Below, in pieces: positions 36,744-44,971 of a DNA stretch of 64,000 nucleotides (its first letter is position 1; each line of letters opens with the position of its first letter). The position numbers and the translations under genes are program-made. Under the pieces are notes generated by a model. That model was given only the letters and a program-made list of their open reading frames with translations. It did not search any database and was not told the DNA's origin. The stretch is from JBKDZR01 sp047971485 (GTDB lineage Bacteria > Pseudomonadota > Alphaproteobacteria > Rhodobacterales > Rhodobacteraceae), in NCBI GenBank assembly GCA_047971485.1, contig JBKDZR010000007.1:1-64000 (forward strand). The letters are read 5' to 3'.

Positions 36744-37789
36744 GACTGGAACCCATCGCCAATCCCGGCCCGGCGCGTCTGGCCGTGCCACCGCTGATCG
36801 CCCTGGCCGCCACCCTGGCTGTCGCGGCCGCCCTGACGCTGATGGCCGGGGCCGATCCCTTTGCCGTGGGCGGGCTGATCGTCAAGGGGGCCTTCGGCAG
36901 CCGCTTTGCCCTGCTGGAAACCCTGAACCGGGCCACCCCGCTGATCTTCACCGGACTGGCCGTGGCCGTGGCTTTTCGGGCGCGGCTGTGGAATATCGGC
37001 GCCGAGGCCCAGCTGTATGCCGGCGGGCTGGTTGCCGTTCTGCTGGGCACCGGGGCCATCACCCTGCCATCTGCCCTGCTGCTGCCCCTGTCGGCGGCCG
37101 TGGCCGTTCTGGCTGGGGGGTTGCTGTTGCTGGGCCCGGCTTGGGCAAAGATGCGGCTGGGTGTCGATGAGGTGGTGACGACGCTGTTGCTGAACTTCAT
37201 CATGCTGCTGTTCATTTCCATGCTGCTGGAGGGGCCCCTGAAGGACCCGATGGGCATGGGTTGGCCGAAATCCGCACGCCTGATCAGTGAGGCCCGCCTG
37301 CCCCGGCTGGTGGATGGGCTGCGCCTGCACTGGGGCTTTGGCCTGGCGGTGCTGGCCGCGCTGGCCGTCTGGATCATCGAGACCCGCACGGTGCCCGGCT
37401 TCGAGATGCGCGCCGTCGGCCTGAACGCCAATGCCGCGCGCTTTGCCGGGATCCCGGTGACGCCGGTCATCCTGAAAACCGCGCTGCTGTCGGGCGGTCT
37501 GGCGGCCATGGCTGGCTGGTCCGAGGTCTCGGGCCTGACCGGGGCGCTGACCGTCGATCTGTCGCCGGGCTTTGGCTATACGGGCATCATCGTTGCCATG
37601 CTGGCGCTGCTGCATCCGCTGGGGGTAGTTGTCGCGGCGATCTTCGTGGCGGGCATCTTCGTTGGTGCCGACAGCATGAGCCGCAGTGCCGGCGTGCCCA
37701 GCTTCATCGCCGATATTCTTCTGGCCACCGCACTGTTAACCATGGTGCTGGCGCTGCTGTTTACCCGGATGCGGGTGGTGAGGGGCTGA
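36740..37789 (+). CDS. ABC transporter permease 1 (BMP-type nucleoside importer)
   Basis: The 349-residue permease has about nine helices and the family motifs 'PLIFTGLAVAVAFRARLWNIGAEAQ' (split here across residues 70-95) and 'LGVDEVVTTLLLNFIMLL'. The C-terminal 'SPGFGYTGIIVAMLALLHPLG' is typical of the YufP/BmpC branch. It pairs with the next permease to form the membrane channel. It overlaps both neighbours by one to four bases. Confidence 0.9.
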   Translation: MRLEPIANPGPARLAVPPLIALAATLAVAAALTLMAGADPFAVGGLIVKGAFGSRFALLETLNRATPLIFTGLAVAVAFRARLWNIGAEAQLYAGGLVAVLLGTGAITLPSALLLPLSAAVAVLAGGLLLLGPAWAKMRLGVDEVVTTLLLNFIMLLFISMLLEGPLKDPMGMGWPKSARLISEARLPRLVDGLRLHWGFGLAVLAALAVWIIETRTVPGFEMRAVGLNANAARFAGIPVTPVILKTALLSGGLAAMAGWSEVSGLTGALTVDLSPGFGYTGIIVAMLALLHPLGVVVAAIFVAGIFVGADSMSRSAGVPSFIADILLATALLTMVLALLFTRMRVVRG

Positions 37790-38727
37790 TGGAGTTTGTC
37801 GATATTCTGACCACGGCGAGCTTCTGGGCCGCCGTCCTGCGCATCGCCACGCCGCTGATCTTCGCAACCATGGGCGAGCTGCTGTGCGAGCGCGCCGGCG
37901 TTCTGAATCTCGGGATCGAGGGGATCATGGCCGCCGGGGCCTTTGCCGGCTGGTTTGGCGTCTATGCCGGCTTGCCGCTGTGGGGCGGCGTGGGCGTGGC
38001 CCTGCTGACCGGGATGGTGCTGGGCGCGATCCATGGCGGGCTGACGGTGCCCTTTGGTCTGTCACAACATGTGGTAGGGCTGGGGGTGACGCTGCTGGCG
38101 ACCTCGGTCACCTATTTCGCCTATCGCCTTGCCCTGCCTCAGACCAGTTCCCCGCCCAAGATCGAGGCCTTCGCCCCCACTGGCTGGGGGGCCGACATTC
38201 CGGTGATCGGCCCGGTTCTGGCCCAGCAAACCGCCCTGACTTGGGCCGCCTTTGCCACGGTCGCGGTTGTGGCGCTGGTCCTGTATCGCACGCCTCTGGG
38301 GCTGGCGATCCGGGCGGTGGGTGACAACCCGTCAGCGGTGGATGCCCAGGGCCTGTCGGTGACCGGGTTGCGCATGGGCGCGGTGATTGCCGGGTCGGGG
38401 CTTATGGCGGTGGGGGGCGCGTTCCTGACCATCTCGGCGTTCAACTCGTTCTTCTTCGAGATGGTGAACGGGCGCGGTTGGATCTGCATCGCGCTGGTCG
38501 TTTTCGGGGGCTGGCAACCGGGCAAGGCGCTGTTGGGGGCGCTGTTGTTTGCCGCATTCGATGCCGGCCAGATCCGCTTGCAGCAATCGCCCCTGGGTGC
38601 CGATCTGCCCTATCAGGTTTTCCTGATGATCCCCTATGTGCTGTCAATCCTGGCGCTGGTGATCATGGCCCGGCGCGCCGAGGTGCCGGCCGCGCTGATG
38701 AAGCCTTTCACCAAAGGGGAACGCTGA
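37789..38727 (+). CDS. ABC transporter permease 2 (BMP-type nucleoside importer)
   Basis: The 312-residue permease has about eight helices and the family's N-terminal 'ATPLIFATMGELLCERAGVL' and 'NLGIEGIMAAGAFAGW'. The later 'AIRAVGDNPSAVDAQGLSV' is typical of the YufQ branch. It is the partner of permease 1, and its stop overlaps the codA start (TGATG). Confidence 0.92.
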   Translation: MEFVDILTTASFWAAVLRIATPLIFATMGELLCERAGVLNLGIEGIMAAGAFAGWFGVYAGLPLWGGVGVALLTGMVLGAIHGGLTVPFGLSQHVVGLGVTLLATSVTYFAYRLALPQTSSPPKIEAFAPTGWGADIPVIGPVLAQQTALTWAAFATVAVVALVLYRTPLGLAIRAVGDNPSAVDAQGLSVTGLRMGAVIAGSGLMAVGGAFLTISAFNSFFFEMVNGRGWICIALVVFGGWQPGKALLGALLFAAFDAGQIRLQQSPLGADLPYQVFLMIPYVLSILALVIMARRAEVPAALMKPFTKGER

Positions 38728-40004
38728 TGTTCGATCTGGTCATTCGCGGGGGCACCCTGCCCGACGGGCGCATCACCGATATCGGCATCCGGGGCGATCG
38801 GATCGCTGCCGTAGAAACCTTGCCGGCGGATGTCACAGCCGGGCGGGTGATTGAGGCGGCGGGCGATCTGATCAGCCCGCCTTTTGTCGACCCGCATTTC
38901 CACCTGGATGCAACGCTCAGCTACGGGCTGCCGCGGATCAACGCCTCGGGCACCTTGCTGGAAGGGATCGCCCTGTGGGGCGAATTGAAACAGCAGACCA
39001 GCGTGCAGCAGATGATCGACCGCGCGCTGGCCTATTGCGACTGGGCGGTGTCCACCGGACTGCTGGCGATCCGGTCCCATGTGGATATCTGCGATGACAG
39101 CCTGAAGGGGGTCGAGGCGATGCTGGCCGTGCGCGAGATGGTGAAACCCTATCTCGATCTGCAGCTGGTAGCCTTCCCCCAGGATGGCTATTTGCGGGAT
39201 CCGACGGCCAAGGCCAACCTGACCCGCGCCCTGGATCGCGGGATCGAGGTGGTCGGCGGCATCCCTCATTTTGAGCGCACGATGGAAGATGGCGCCCAAT
39301 CCATCCGGGAACTTTGCCGCATCGCCGCCGATCGCGGGCTGCCGGTGGACATGCATTGCGATGAAACCGACGATCCCCACAGCCGCCATATCGAGACATT
39401 GGCGGCGGAAACCCTGCGCACGGGCCTGCAAGGCCGGGTGGCTGGATCGCACCTGACCTCAATGCATTCGATGGACAACTACTATGTCTCGAAACTGCTG
39501 CCCCTGATCGCCGAGGCGGGGATTTCGGCCATCCCCAATCCGCTGATCAACATCGTCCTTCAGGGGCGCCACGATACCTATCCCAAGCGGCGCGGGTTGA
39601 CCCGGGTGCGCGAGATGCAGGCCGCCGGGATCCGTGTCGGCTGGGGGCAGGATTGCGTGCGCGATCCGTGGTATTCGCTGGGTACGGCGGACATGCTGGA
39701 CGTGGCCTTCATGGGGATGCATGTGGCCCAGATGACCAGCCCGGAAGAGATGCGCCGCTGTTTCGACATGGTGACCACGGAAAACGCGGCGATCCTGGGG
39801 CTGGCGGATTACGGGCTGGCGCCGGGCTGTCAGGCCTCGCTGGTGGTACTGGATGCCGGCGACCCGATCGAGGCCCTGCGCCTGCGCCCAGCGCGCTTGG
39901 CCGTGGTGTCAAAGGGCAAGCTGGTGGCCCAGGCCCCACGCGGCGATACGGCGCTGACCCTGCCCGACCGGCCCGGATCGGTCCGGCGGCGGCATCCTGT
40001 CTGA
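38727..40004 (+). CDS. codA: cytosine deaminase-type amidohydrolase
   Basis: The 425-residue protein aligns with E. coli cytosine deaminase along its length. Metal and catalytic residues are conserved: H57 and H59 in 'DPHFHLD', H210 and E213 in 'DMHCDETDD', H242 in 'GSHLTSMHS' and D309 in 'GQDCVRDPWYSLG'. It should deaminate cytosine or a related pyrimidine or triazine-like ring; close family members use isocytosine or other substrates, so the exact substrate is not certain. Its place after a nucleoside-type importer supports base salvage or catabolism. The ATG at 38727 overlaps the permease stop. Confidence 0.87.
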   Translation: MFDLVIRGGTLPDGRITDIGIRGDRIAAVETLPADVTAGRVIEAAGDLISPPFVDPHFHLDATLSYGLPRINASGTLLEGIALWGELKQQTSVQQMIDRALAYCDWAVSTGLLAIRSHVDICDDSLKGVEAMLAVREMVKPYLDLQLVAFPQDGYLRDPTAKANLTRALDRGIEVVGGIPHFERTMEDGAQSIRELCRIAADRGLPVDMHCDETDDPHSRHIETLAAETLRTGLQGRVAGSHLTSMHSMDNYYVSKLLPLIAEAGISAIPNPLINIVLQGRHDTYPKRRGLTRVREMQAAGIRVGWGQDCVRDPWYSLGTADMLDVAFMGMHVAQMTSPEEMRRCFDMVTTENAAILGLADYGLAPGCQASLVVLDAGDPIEALRLRPARLAVVSKGKLVAQAPRGDTALTLPDRPGSVRRRHPV

Positions 40005-40232
40005 TACCAACGGCCCCAAGGATTGACCCGTTCGTGACAATCGGCTTTGCGGGACAAAGCAGCCGTTTCCATCAGCAGAGCCAGCCGCGCAGCGTCGGGC
40101 CGCGATGCGGCGATCCCAAGCCGGATCGGGTGCGCTTTATGGCGGCCATGTACATCTTCCCTCTGATATCAATGGCCTTGGGAAATGACCGCTTTGAGGG
40201 CTTGTTGACCTTTGCCACCAGCAGATCCAGCC

Positions 40233-40260
40233 GCGCCAGCGCCGGACCGGGGGCTGGCGC
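40233..40260. repeat. hairpin GCGCCAGC/GCTGGCGC, copy 1
   Basis: A perfect eight-base-pair stem with a 12-base GC-rich loop lies in the convergent gap after codA. It shares its arm sequence with the hairpin at 40336-40379. Confidence 0.5.
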
Positions 40261-40335
40261 ATCTGCCCTATGAACGGTGCGTTTTATGGTGGCCGTGGTA
40301 GCAAAACCCCAGAGCGTCGCGCTAACGGTGGCCGA

Positions 40336-40379
40336 GCGCCAGACCGGTGGGCCGGTCCGGCGCTGGCGCGGCGCCCTTC
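40336..40379. repeat. hairpin GCGCCAG/CTGGCGC, copy 2
   Basis: A 44-base element has outer arms GCGCCAG/CTGGCGC and an inner ACCGG/CCGGT stem. It could terminate transcription or belong to a REP-like family with copy 1. Confidence 0.5.
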
Positions 40380-40423
40380 GGGCTTGTCCCGCGCCGGGGT
40401 GGGATCAACGGCGGCTTTGTCCC

Positions 40424-41335
40424 CTAAGCCGACCTTGGAGGTCTGGCTTGGGCTGCCGCCTTGCCAATCTGATCCAGATGGATCTCGATCAGGCTCATCA
40501 AGGCACGCGAGGCATCCGACAGGTGCATGTCTGGGCGGGTGATGAAGCCAATCTGCCGGATCACTTCGGGGCTGGTCACGGCCAGGCTTTTCAGTCCGGT
40601 ATAGCCCGGCTGGCGTTGCTCAAACGCTGGGACCAGCGTGACCCCCAGCCCCTGTTTCACAAAGCTGATCGCGGTTGAGATGTTTTCCGCCTGATAGGTC
40701 CAGTGAAAGGGCGTTTCCGTGGGCCGCAGGGATTGATCAATCACAGAATTGCCGATCAGAACATGGTCTTGCAGGGCCTCCCAGGTGGTTGTCGTCTCGT
40801 GTGCCAGGGGATGGTCCACTGCGCAGACGGCGACGAAGGGCTCGGTGGCGATGGGGTGGAAATCCAGCTCATAGAAAGTGCCCTGACGCACGACCAGCCC
40901 GAATTCGGCCTCGCCATTGTTGACCTGGGCCGCGATGGCGCGGGCATAGCCGTCCAGTACGCGCAGGCGGATCTGTGGCATGCTAACCGAGAAATCCCGC
41001 AGCACGGCAGCCAGAATGGACACGGCCAGTGAGGGGATGCACCCCATGGTCAGTTCCCGCCGCTTGAGTTGGCCCAACTCCTTCAGGTCGGTCAGCGCAT
41101 TTTCCAGATCGTCGATGGCCCGGCGGGCGCGGGGCAGCAGGTCCAGCCCTTCGCGCGACAGGGCCAGCTTGCGTGTGGTGCGGATGAACAATGGCAGCCC
41201 CAGATCGTCCTCCAGCTTGCCGATCCGATGGGAGAGGGCCGTTTGGCTGAGGTTCATGGCCTTTGCCGCATCGACGAAGGACCCGTGATCGGCAATGGCG
41301 ATAAAGGCCTGCAAGCCCAGAACATCCACGCGCAT
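40424..41335 (-). CDS. LysR family regulator near TRAP transporter
   Basis: The 303-residue protein has a LysR helix-turn-helix ('SFVDAAKAMNLSQTALSHRI') and a substrate-binding domain with 'GCIPSLAVSILAAVLRDF' and 'ISFVKQGLGVTLVPAF'. It lies directly downstream of the TRAP genes on the same strand but is separated from them by a strong terminator, so it has its own promoter in 41336-41460. It is a reasonable candidate regulator of the TRAP system. Confidence 0.88.
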   Translation of the reverse strand: MRVDVLGLQAFIAIADHGSFVDAAKAMNLSQTALSHRIGKLEDDLGLPLFIRTTRKLALSREGLDLLPRARRAIDDLENALTDLKELGQLKRRELTMGCIPSLAVSILAAVLRDFSVSMPQIRLRVLDGYARAIAAQVNNGEAEFGLVVRQGTFYELDFHPIATEPFVAVCAVDHPLAHETTTTWEALQDHVLIGNSVIDQSLRPTETPFHWTYQAENISTAISFVKQGLGVTLVPAFEQRQPGYTGLKSLAVTSPEVIRQIGFITRPDMHLSDASRALMSLIEIHLDQIGKAAAQARPPRSA

Positions 41336-41460
41336 ATTGATGAAACCCCTTCATGAAATGTGTCAGGCCAGCACCATCCTTAACGAACCAGCCGGTCAAG
41401 ACCAATGCCCAATGCCGGGGCCCGCACCCCGACCCAACGGCGTGGTTCCATGGGGCGGCA

Positions 41461-41490
41461 AAAGAAAAGGGCCGCCGAAGCGACCCTTTC
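41461..41490 (-). terminator. rho-independent terminator of TRAP transporter operon
   Basis: On the minus strand AAAGGGTCGC-TTCG-GCGGCCCTTT forms a stem with a stable tetraloop and is followed by TCTTTT. It starts 20 bases past the end of the TRAP binding-protein gene. Confidence 0.88.
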
Positions 41491-41509
41491 CAACGGGAAG
41501 ATAACCGGA

Positions 41510-42628
41510 TCAGAGCGCGCCAGGATCCAGCTTGGAATAGACCTCGGCCCACAGCGCCTCGGTGAACTTGTCGACATCGGTGCCGATCTCGGGCGACAGG
41601 GTCAGCCATTTTTCCAGGTTTTTGGCATAGGCATCCATCAGCGCACCGGGGTCCTGCACGCCCAGGGTTTCGCCTGCGGCCACACGGGCCGGGCGGTTGC
41701 CATCGGGAAACGCGCGGATGAAATCGCGCAGGTCATCGGCGGTTTCAACCATTGCCACGCCGTTATTGGCGATCTGATCTTCCAGGACTTCGCCATTCTT
41801 GACGACGAAATTCGAGATCGCATGGCGGGCCGAAATATAGGCCGAGGCACGAAGCGTGGCAGTCTTGCCCGTCTCGGACATCTCGGCCCAGGCATCGTGG
41901 TTCATTTGCAGCCCGATCACCGGGGCATAGGTGCCCAGCGGTTCGGCGGTTACGAATTTTGCCTTTTCGCCATAGCCATAGGTCACCAGCCAATCCGCCG
42001 CCCCGACGGCGCAATCAATCCCGCCACGCTGAAGCATGGTCACGGATTCAGCCAGCGTCATCGACACCTGGGTCGCGCCGCTTTCGTTGATCATGTCACC
42101 GATCCCGCCGATCGCGCGCACCCGCATGCCGCGCAGGTCGTCCAGTGTTGCGACCGGCTTGGTGCACATCAGCAGCGTTGGCGGGGCCGCATAAGGGCCA
42201 AAGGGGATCGAGTTCATCTTGGCACTGTCGGCCAGACATTGCGGGCAGTTCAGGAACAGGGTTTCCGTTACCGCACCGGTCAGCGCCACGACATCCTCGG
42301 TCGGGACCACGACGGAATACAGGAAGGCCAGGCTGGGCAGGGTGCTGGGCGAGAAGAAGGGTGAAATCAGCCCGCCATCCATCAGACGGTCCTCGACAGC
42401 GGAAAAGGTGCCCACGCCATCGGCCAACTGTCCTCCGACGATCAGATCCCAGCTGACCTTGCCATCGGTGGCTTCGGAAATCATCTCGAAGGCCTCGGGC
42501 AGGGTGTGGGTGTTGATGAAATCGGTGCCCGGCACAAAGGACCCATAGACCAGATGCTGGGCGTTCGCGGCCAGCGGCAGGGTGGCGGCAAGGCCGAGAC
42601 CAAGCAGCGTGGTGGTGACAGAACGCAT
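41510..42628 (-). CDS. TRAP transporter substrate-binding protein (DctP family)
   Basis: The 372-residue protein has a Sec signal ending near 'AANAQHLVYG' and the DctP fold, including 'MISEATDGKVSWDLIVGGQLADG' (shown here as residues 45-67) and 'LDDLRGMRVRAIGGIGDMI', with the conserved Arg that binds a carboxylate. It should bind an organic acid or similar ligand in the periplasm and hand it to the DctQM permease. The ATG at 42628 follows GGGAGGA. It is the last gene of its operon, 162 bases after dctM, which is unlike the common P-Q-M order. Confidence 0.9.
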   Translation of the reverse strand: MRSVTTTLLGLGLAATLPLAANAQHLVYGSFVPGTDFINTHTLPEAFEMISEATDGKVSWDLIVGGQLADGVGTFSAVEDRLMDGGLISPFFSPSTLPSLAFLYSVVVPTEDVVALTGAVTETLFLNCPQCLADSAKMNSIPFGPYAAPPTLLMCTKPVATLDDLRGMRVRAIGGIGDMINESGATQVSMTLAESVTMLQRGGIDCAVGAADWLVTYGYGEKAKFVTAEPLGTYAPVIGLQMNHDAWAEMSETGKTATLRASAYISARHAISNFVVKNGEVLEDQIANNGVAMVETADDLRDFIRAFPDGNRPARVAAGETLGVQDPGALMDAYAKNLEKWLTLSPEIGTDVDKFTEALWAEVYSKLDPGAL

Positions 42629-42653
42629 GTGTTTCCTCCCGTTTGCGTCTTGT

Positions 42654-42679
42654 GTGCCTGGGGCAAGGCGCCCGGGCAC
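42654..42679 (-). other. intercistronic hairpin upstream of TRAP binding-protein gene
   Basis: GTGCCTGGG ... CCCGGGCAC forms a nine-base-pair stem (one G-T pair) about 25 bases upstream of the binding-protein start, in the 162-base gap after the large permease gene. It may protect the downstream message so that more binding protein than permease is made. Confidence 0.4.
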
Positions 42680-42790
42680 ATGGGCTGATGAAACCGTAGG
42701 GGGCTTTCTCTCTATGTGACAAACGCAAAATATGGGATCATTGCTGCATGGTTTTGCTGAATGCCGGGGCGTCGGATGACCCGCCTTGCC

Positions 42791-44107
42791 TTATTGCATC
42801 AAGCCGGGCAGCCAGAGCGAGATTTGCGGAAAGCCGATCAACAGCGCCATCACCAGAACCTCGCACAGCAGGAACCAGCTGACCCCCCGAAAGATCTGGC
42901 CCAGTTCCACGCTGTCGCCGGCGGCGGCCTTGACCACGAAGATGTTCATGCCCACCGGGGGCGTCAGCATGCCGATCTCGATGTATTTCACCACGATCAC
43001 CCCGAACCAGATCAGATCCAGTCCCAGGGCCTTCAGCATCGGCAGGAAGACCGGGATGGTGATCAGCATGATGCCCAGGGGATCCAGGAACATGCCGAGG
43101 ATCAGATACACCACCGACATGGCGACGATGACCAGCAGGGGATTGTCGGCGAAAGGGGCGAAGGTCTCGGACAGAAAGCCGGCCATGCCGGTCAGTGCCA
43201 GCAGCCGCGTATACATCACCGCACCGATGCCGACGAAGAAGATCTGCGCCGAGGTGGACATGCTGTCGCGGACCGCTCCGATGAAGCTGCCCCAGCTGAG
43301 TGATCGACGGGCCACGGCGATCACGGTGGCGATGGCGGCACCCACGGCACCGGCCTCGGTTGGGGTGACCAGGCCGGAATACAGCCCGCCGATCACGCCC
43401 AGGATCAGCAGGATCACCGGCCATGTCTCGCCCAGGGCGTTCCAGCGGTCGGTCTTCAGGTTGCGCACCTCGTCGGGCGACAGGCTGGGCGCGAGGGCCG
43501 GGTTCAGCTTGGCGCGGATCACGATCATCGCGGTGTAGGCAAAGGCGGTCAGCAGCCCCGGGATGACCCCGGCGATCAGCAGTTGCGAGATCGAGACCTC
43601 GGCGAAGATCCCGAAGATGACGAACATGATCGATGGTGGGATCAGGGCCGCCAATGTCCCGGCCGAGGCTACGACGCCGGTGGCCAGCCCCTTGTCATAG
43701 CCGGCGCGAAGCATCTCGGGCACGGCCAGGCGGGTCATGGTGGCCGAGGCTGCAACCGATGACCCCGAGGCCGCCCCGAACCCTGCACAGGCAAAATTCG
43801 CCGCGACGGCCAGTCCCCCGGGCAGGCCCGACAGCCACAGGCGTGCGGTGCGGAACATGGCCGTCGAAATCCCCGAAGCGGTGGTGATCGCCCCCATCAG
43901 CAGGAACATGGGGATTGCGGTCAGTTCCCAGGAATTGGCGAAGGCGAAGGGCGAATCCCGGGCGACGGACAGCGCCACGTTCATGTTGCGCACGATCACG
44001 AAGCCGCCCAGGGACACCACGCCAAGCGCCACGCCGACAGGCACGCGCAGACCGACCAGCAGGATGATCAGCAGGATTGATCCGAAGCCGATGCTCAGGG
44101 GATCCAT
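42791..44107 (-). CDS. TRAP transporter large permease (DctM family)
   Basis: The 438-residue membrane protein has about twelve helices and DctM signatures: 'VRVPVGVALG'-like start, 'GFGAASGSSVAASATM', 'AALIPPSIMFVIFGI' and 'GMLTPPVGMNIFVVKA'. It carries substrate with Na+ together with the small subunit and the periplasmic binding protein. I start it at the ATG at 44107, one base after the stop of the small subunit gene; a frame extending to 44155 only reads back into that gene. Confidence 0.92.
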   Translation of the reverse strand: MDPLSIGFGSILLIILLVGLRVPVGVALGVVSLGGFVIVRNMNVALSVARDSPFAFANSWELTAIPMFLLMGAITTASGISTAMFRTARLWLSGLPGGLAVAANFACAGFGAASGSSVAASATMTRLAVPEMLRAGYDKGLATGVVASAGTLAALIPPSIMFVIFGIFAEVSISQLLIAGVIPGLLTAFAYTAMIVIRAKLNPALAPSLSPDEVRNLKTDRWNALGETWPVILLILGVIGGLYSGLVTPTEAGAVGAAIATVIAVARRSLSWGSFIGAVRDSMSTSAQIFFVGIGAVMYTRLLALTGMAGFLSETFAPFADNPLLVIVAMSVVYLILGMFLDPLGIMLITIPVFLPMLKALGLDLIWFGVIVVKYIEIGMLTPPVGMNIFVVKAAAGDSVELGQIFRGVSWFLLCEVLVMALLIGFPQISLWLPGLMQ

Positions 44108-44108
44108 C

Positions 44109-44630
44109 TTACAGGCCCTCCGCAGTGTTCGAGGGGTGGCTGTCATCATGGGCAATGGATTTCTCGACCAGACGCAGCAACGTCGCCAAGATCATGGCGA
44201 ACAGCGCGATCGGCACCAGCCAGCGCGCGGGCCAGATCGGCAGAAAGCCACCGGGGATCTGCACGACCTCGCCTTCGCCCGTGCGCCGGAGCGCCGATTT
44301 CACCCCCTGCCAGCCCAGCAGGGCCAGATAGGCAATGGTCAGCAGGTCGACGGCAATGGCCAGGATATGCCGGCCCTGCGCGGGCAGAAGCTTGGTGAAC
44401 AGGTCGGCGCGGATATGGGTGTCGGTATAGCTGACGAAGGCCAGGGGCATGAAAGCGACGATGATCATGTAGTAAGAGGCGGTGATCTCGCCCACCGCCG
44501 GCAGCGAATGGCGCAGGGCTCCGCGGGCGATTACGTCTGCGGTCACATGCAGCATCATGAGGATGCCGATCAGCACGGCCAAACCCATCAAGGATCGGTG
44601 AATCCAGCGAAGATGTCGAACGAGTGTCAC
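44109..44630 (-). CDS. TRAP transporter small permease (DctQ family)
   Basis: The 173-residue protein has four hydrophobic segments and the DctQ hallmark 'GEITASYYMIIVAFMPLAF' with a following 'HIRADLF'. It is the small membrane subunit of the TRAP importer. The start is GTG at 44630 behind GGGAGGA. Confidence 0.88.
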   Translation of the reverse strand: MTLVRHLRWIHRSLMGLAVLIGILMMLHVTADVIARGALRHSLPAVGEITASYYMIIVAFMPLAFVSYTDTHIRADLFTKLLPAQGRHILAIAVDLLTIAYLALLGWQGVKSALRRTGEGEVVQIPGGFLPIWPARWLVPIALFAMILATLLRLVEKSIAHDDSHPSNTAEGL

Positions 44631-44971
44631 GGCCCGGATCCTCCCTTTCCGCCTGTCTCCCGCAGGCGACCGTTGTCTTGATCCTGACCCTAAGGGGCGA
44701 CTATTCGGTTATCCAATGTATTTTTCTTGGAAATTGGTGCAGGAATTGCATGAAAGCGGGGCCTGTGCTGCGTTTGCCGAGCCGAGGGAACCGGTCTTCA
44801 TCAGATGTCCGGCCCAGAAGCGGTGGCTGTTCTTTCAACTCGTCCTGGGGCAGGTCCGCTTCCGGTTTTATCGGGCGGGCTCCGGCTATGGTGCTAGCAC
44901 GGTTGGATCCGCCGCAGCCAACGGCCGCTTCGTCCCGCAGGGCCGGATCCGCCGCCTACCATGACGATTGG
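44631..44971. other. intergenic region between TRAP operon and amidase gene
   Basis: These 341 bases lie upstream of the TRAP operon and downstream of the amidase gene, both on the minus strand. They contain a small hairpin CGCCTG-N7-CAGGCG (44650-44668) in the TRAP leader, an imperfect palindrome ATTCGGTTATCCAAT (44703-44717), and a GGATCCGCCGC stretch repeated near 44904 and 44945. A plus-strand frame at 44716-44964 has no ribosome-binding site and no recognisable product. Confidence 0.45.
44703..44717. promoter_or_regulatory. imperfect palindrome upstream of TRAP operon
   Basis: ATTCG-N5-CCAAT, 73-87 bases before the dctQ start, has the ATT...AAT shape of LysR sites. A LysR gene lies just past the TRAP genes. 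The match is weak. Confidence 0.3.

Larger units (their letters stand above)
40005..40423. other. convergent intergenic region with two related hairpins
   Basis: The 419 bases between codA and the convergent LysR gene contain no convincing gene. They hold two hairpins that share the arm GCGCCAG/CTGGCGC (40233-40260 and 40336-40379) and a loosely repeated stretch (about 40129-40150 and 40274-40295). The region may contain bidirectional terminators or remnants of a small repeat element. Confidence 0.45.

Noticed and set aside
44716..44964. 82-codon plus-strand frame in the gap before the amidase gene
   Set aside because: It has no ribosome-binding site, no recognisable product, and lies antisense to the probable TRAP promoter region.
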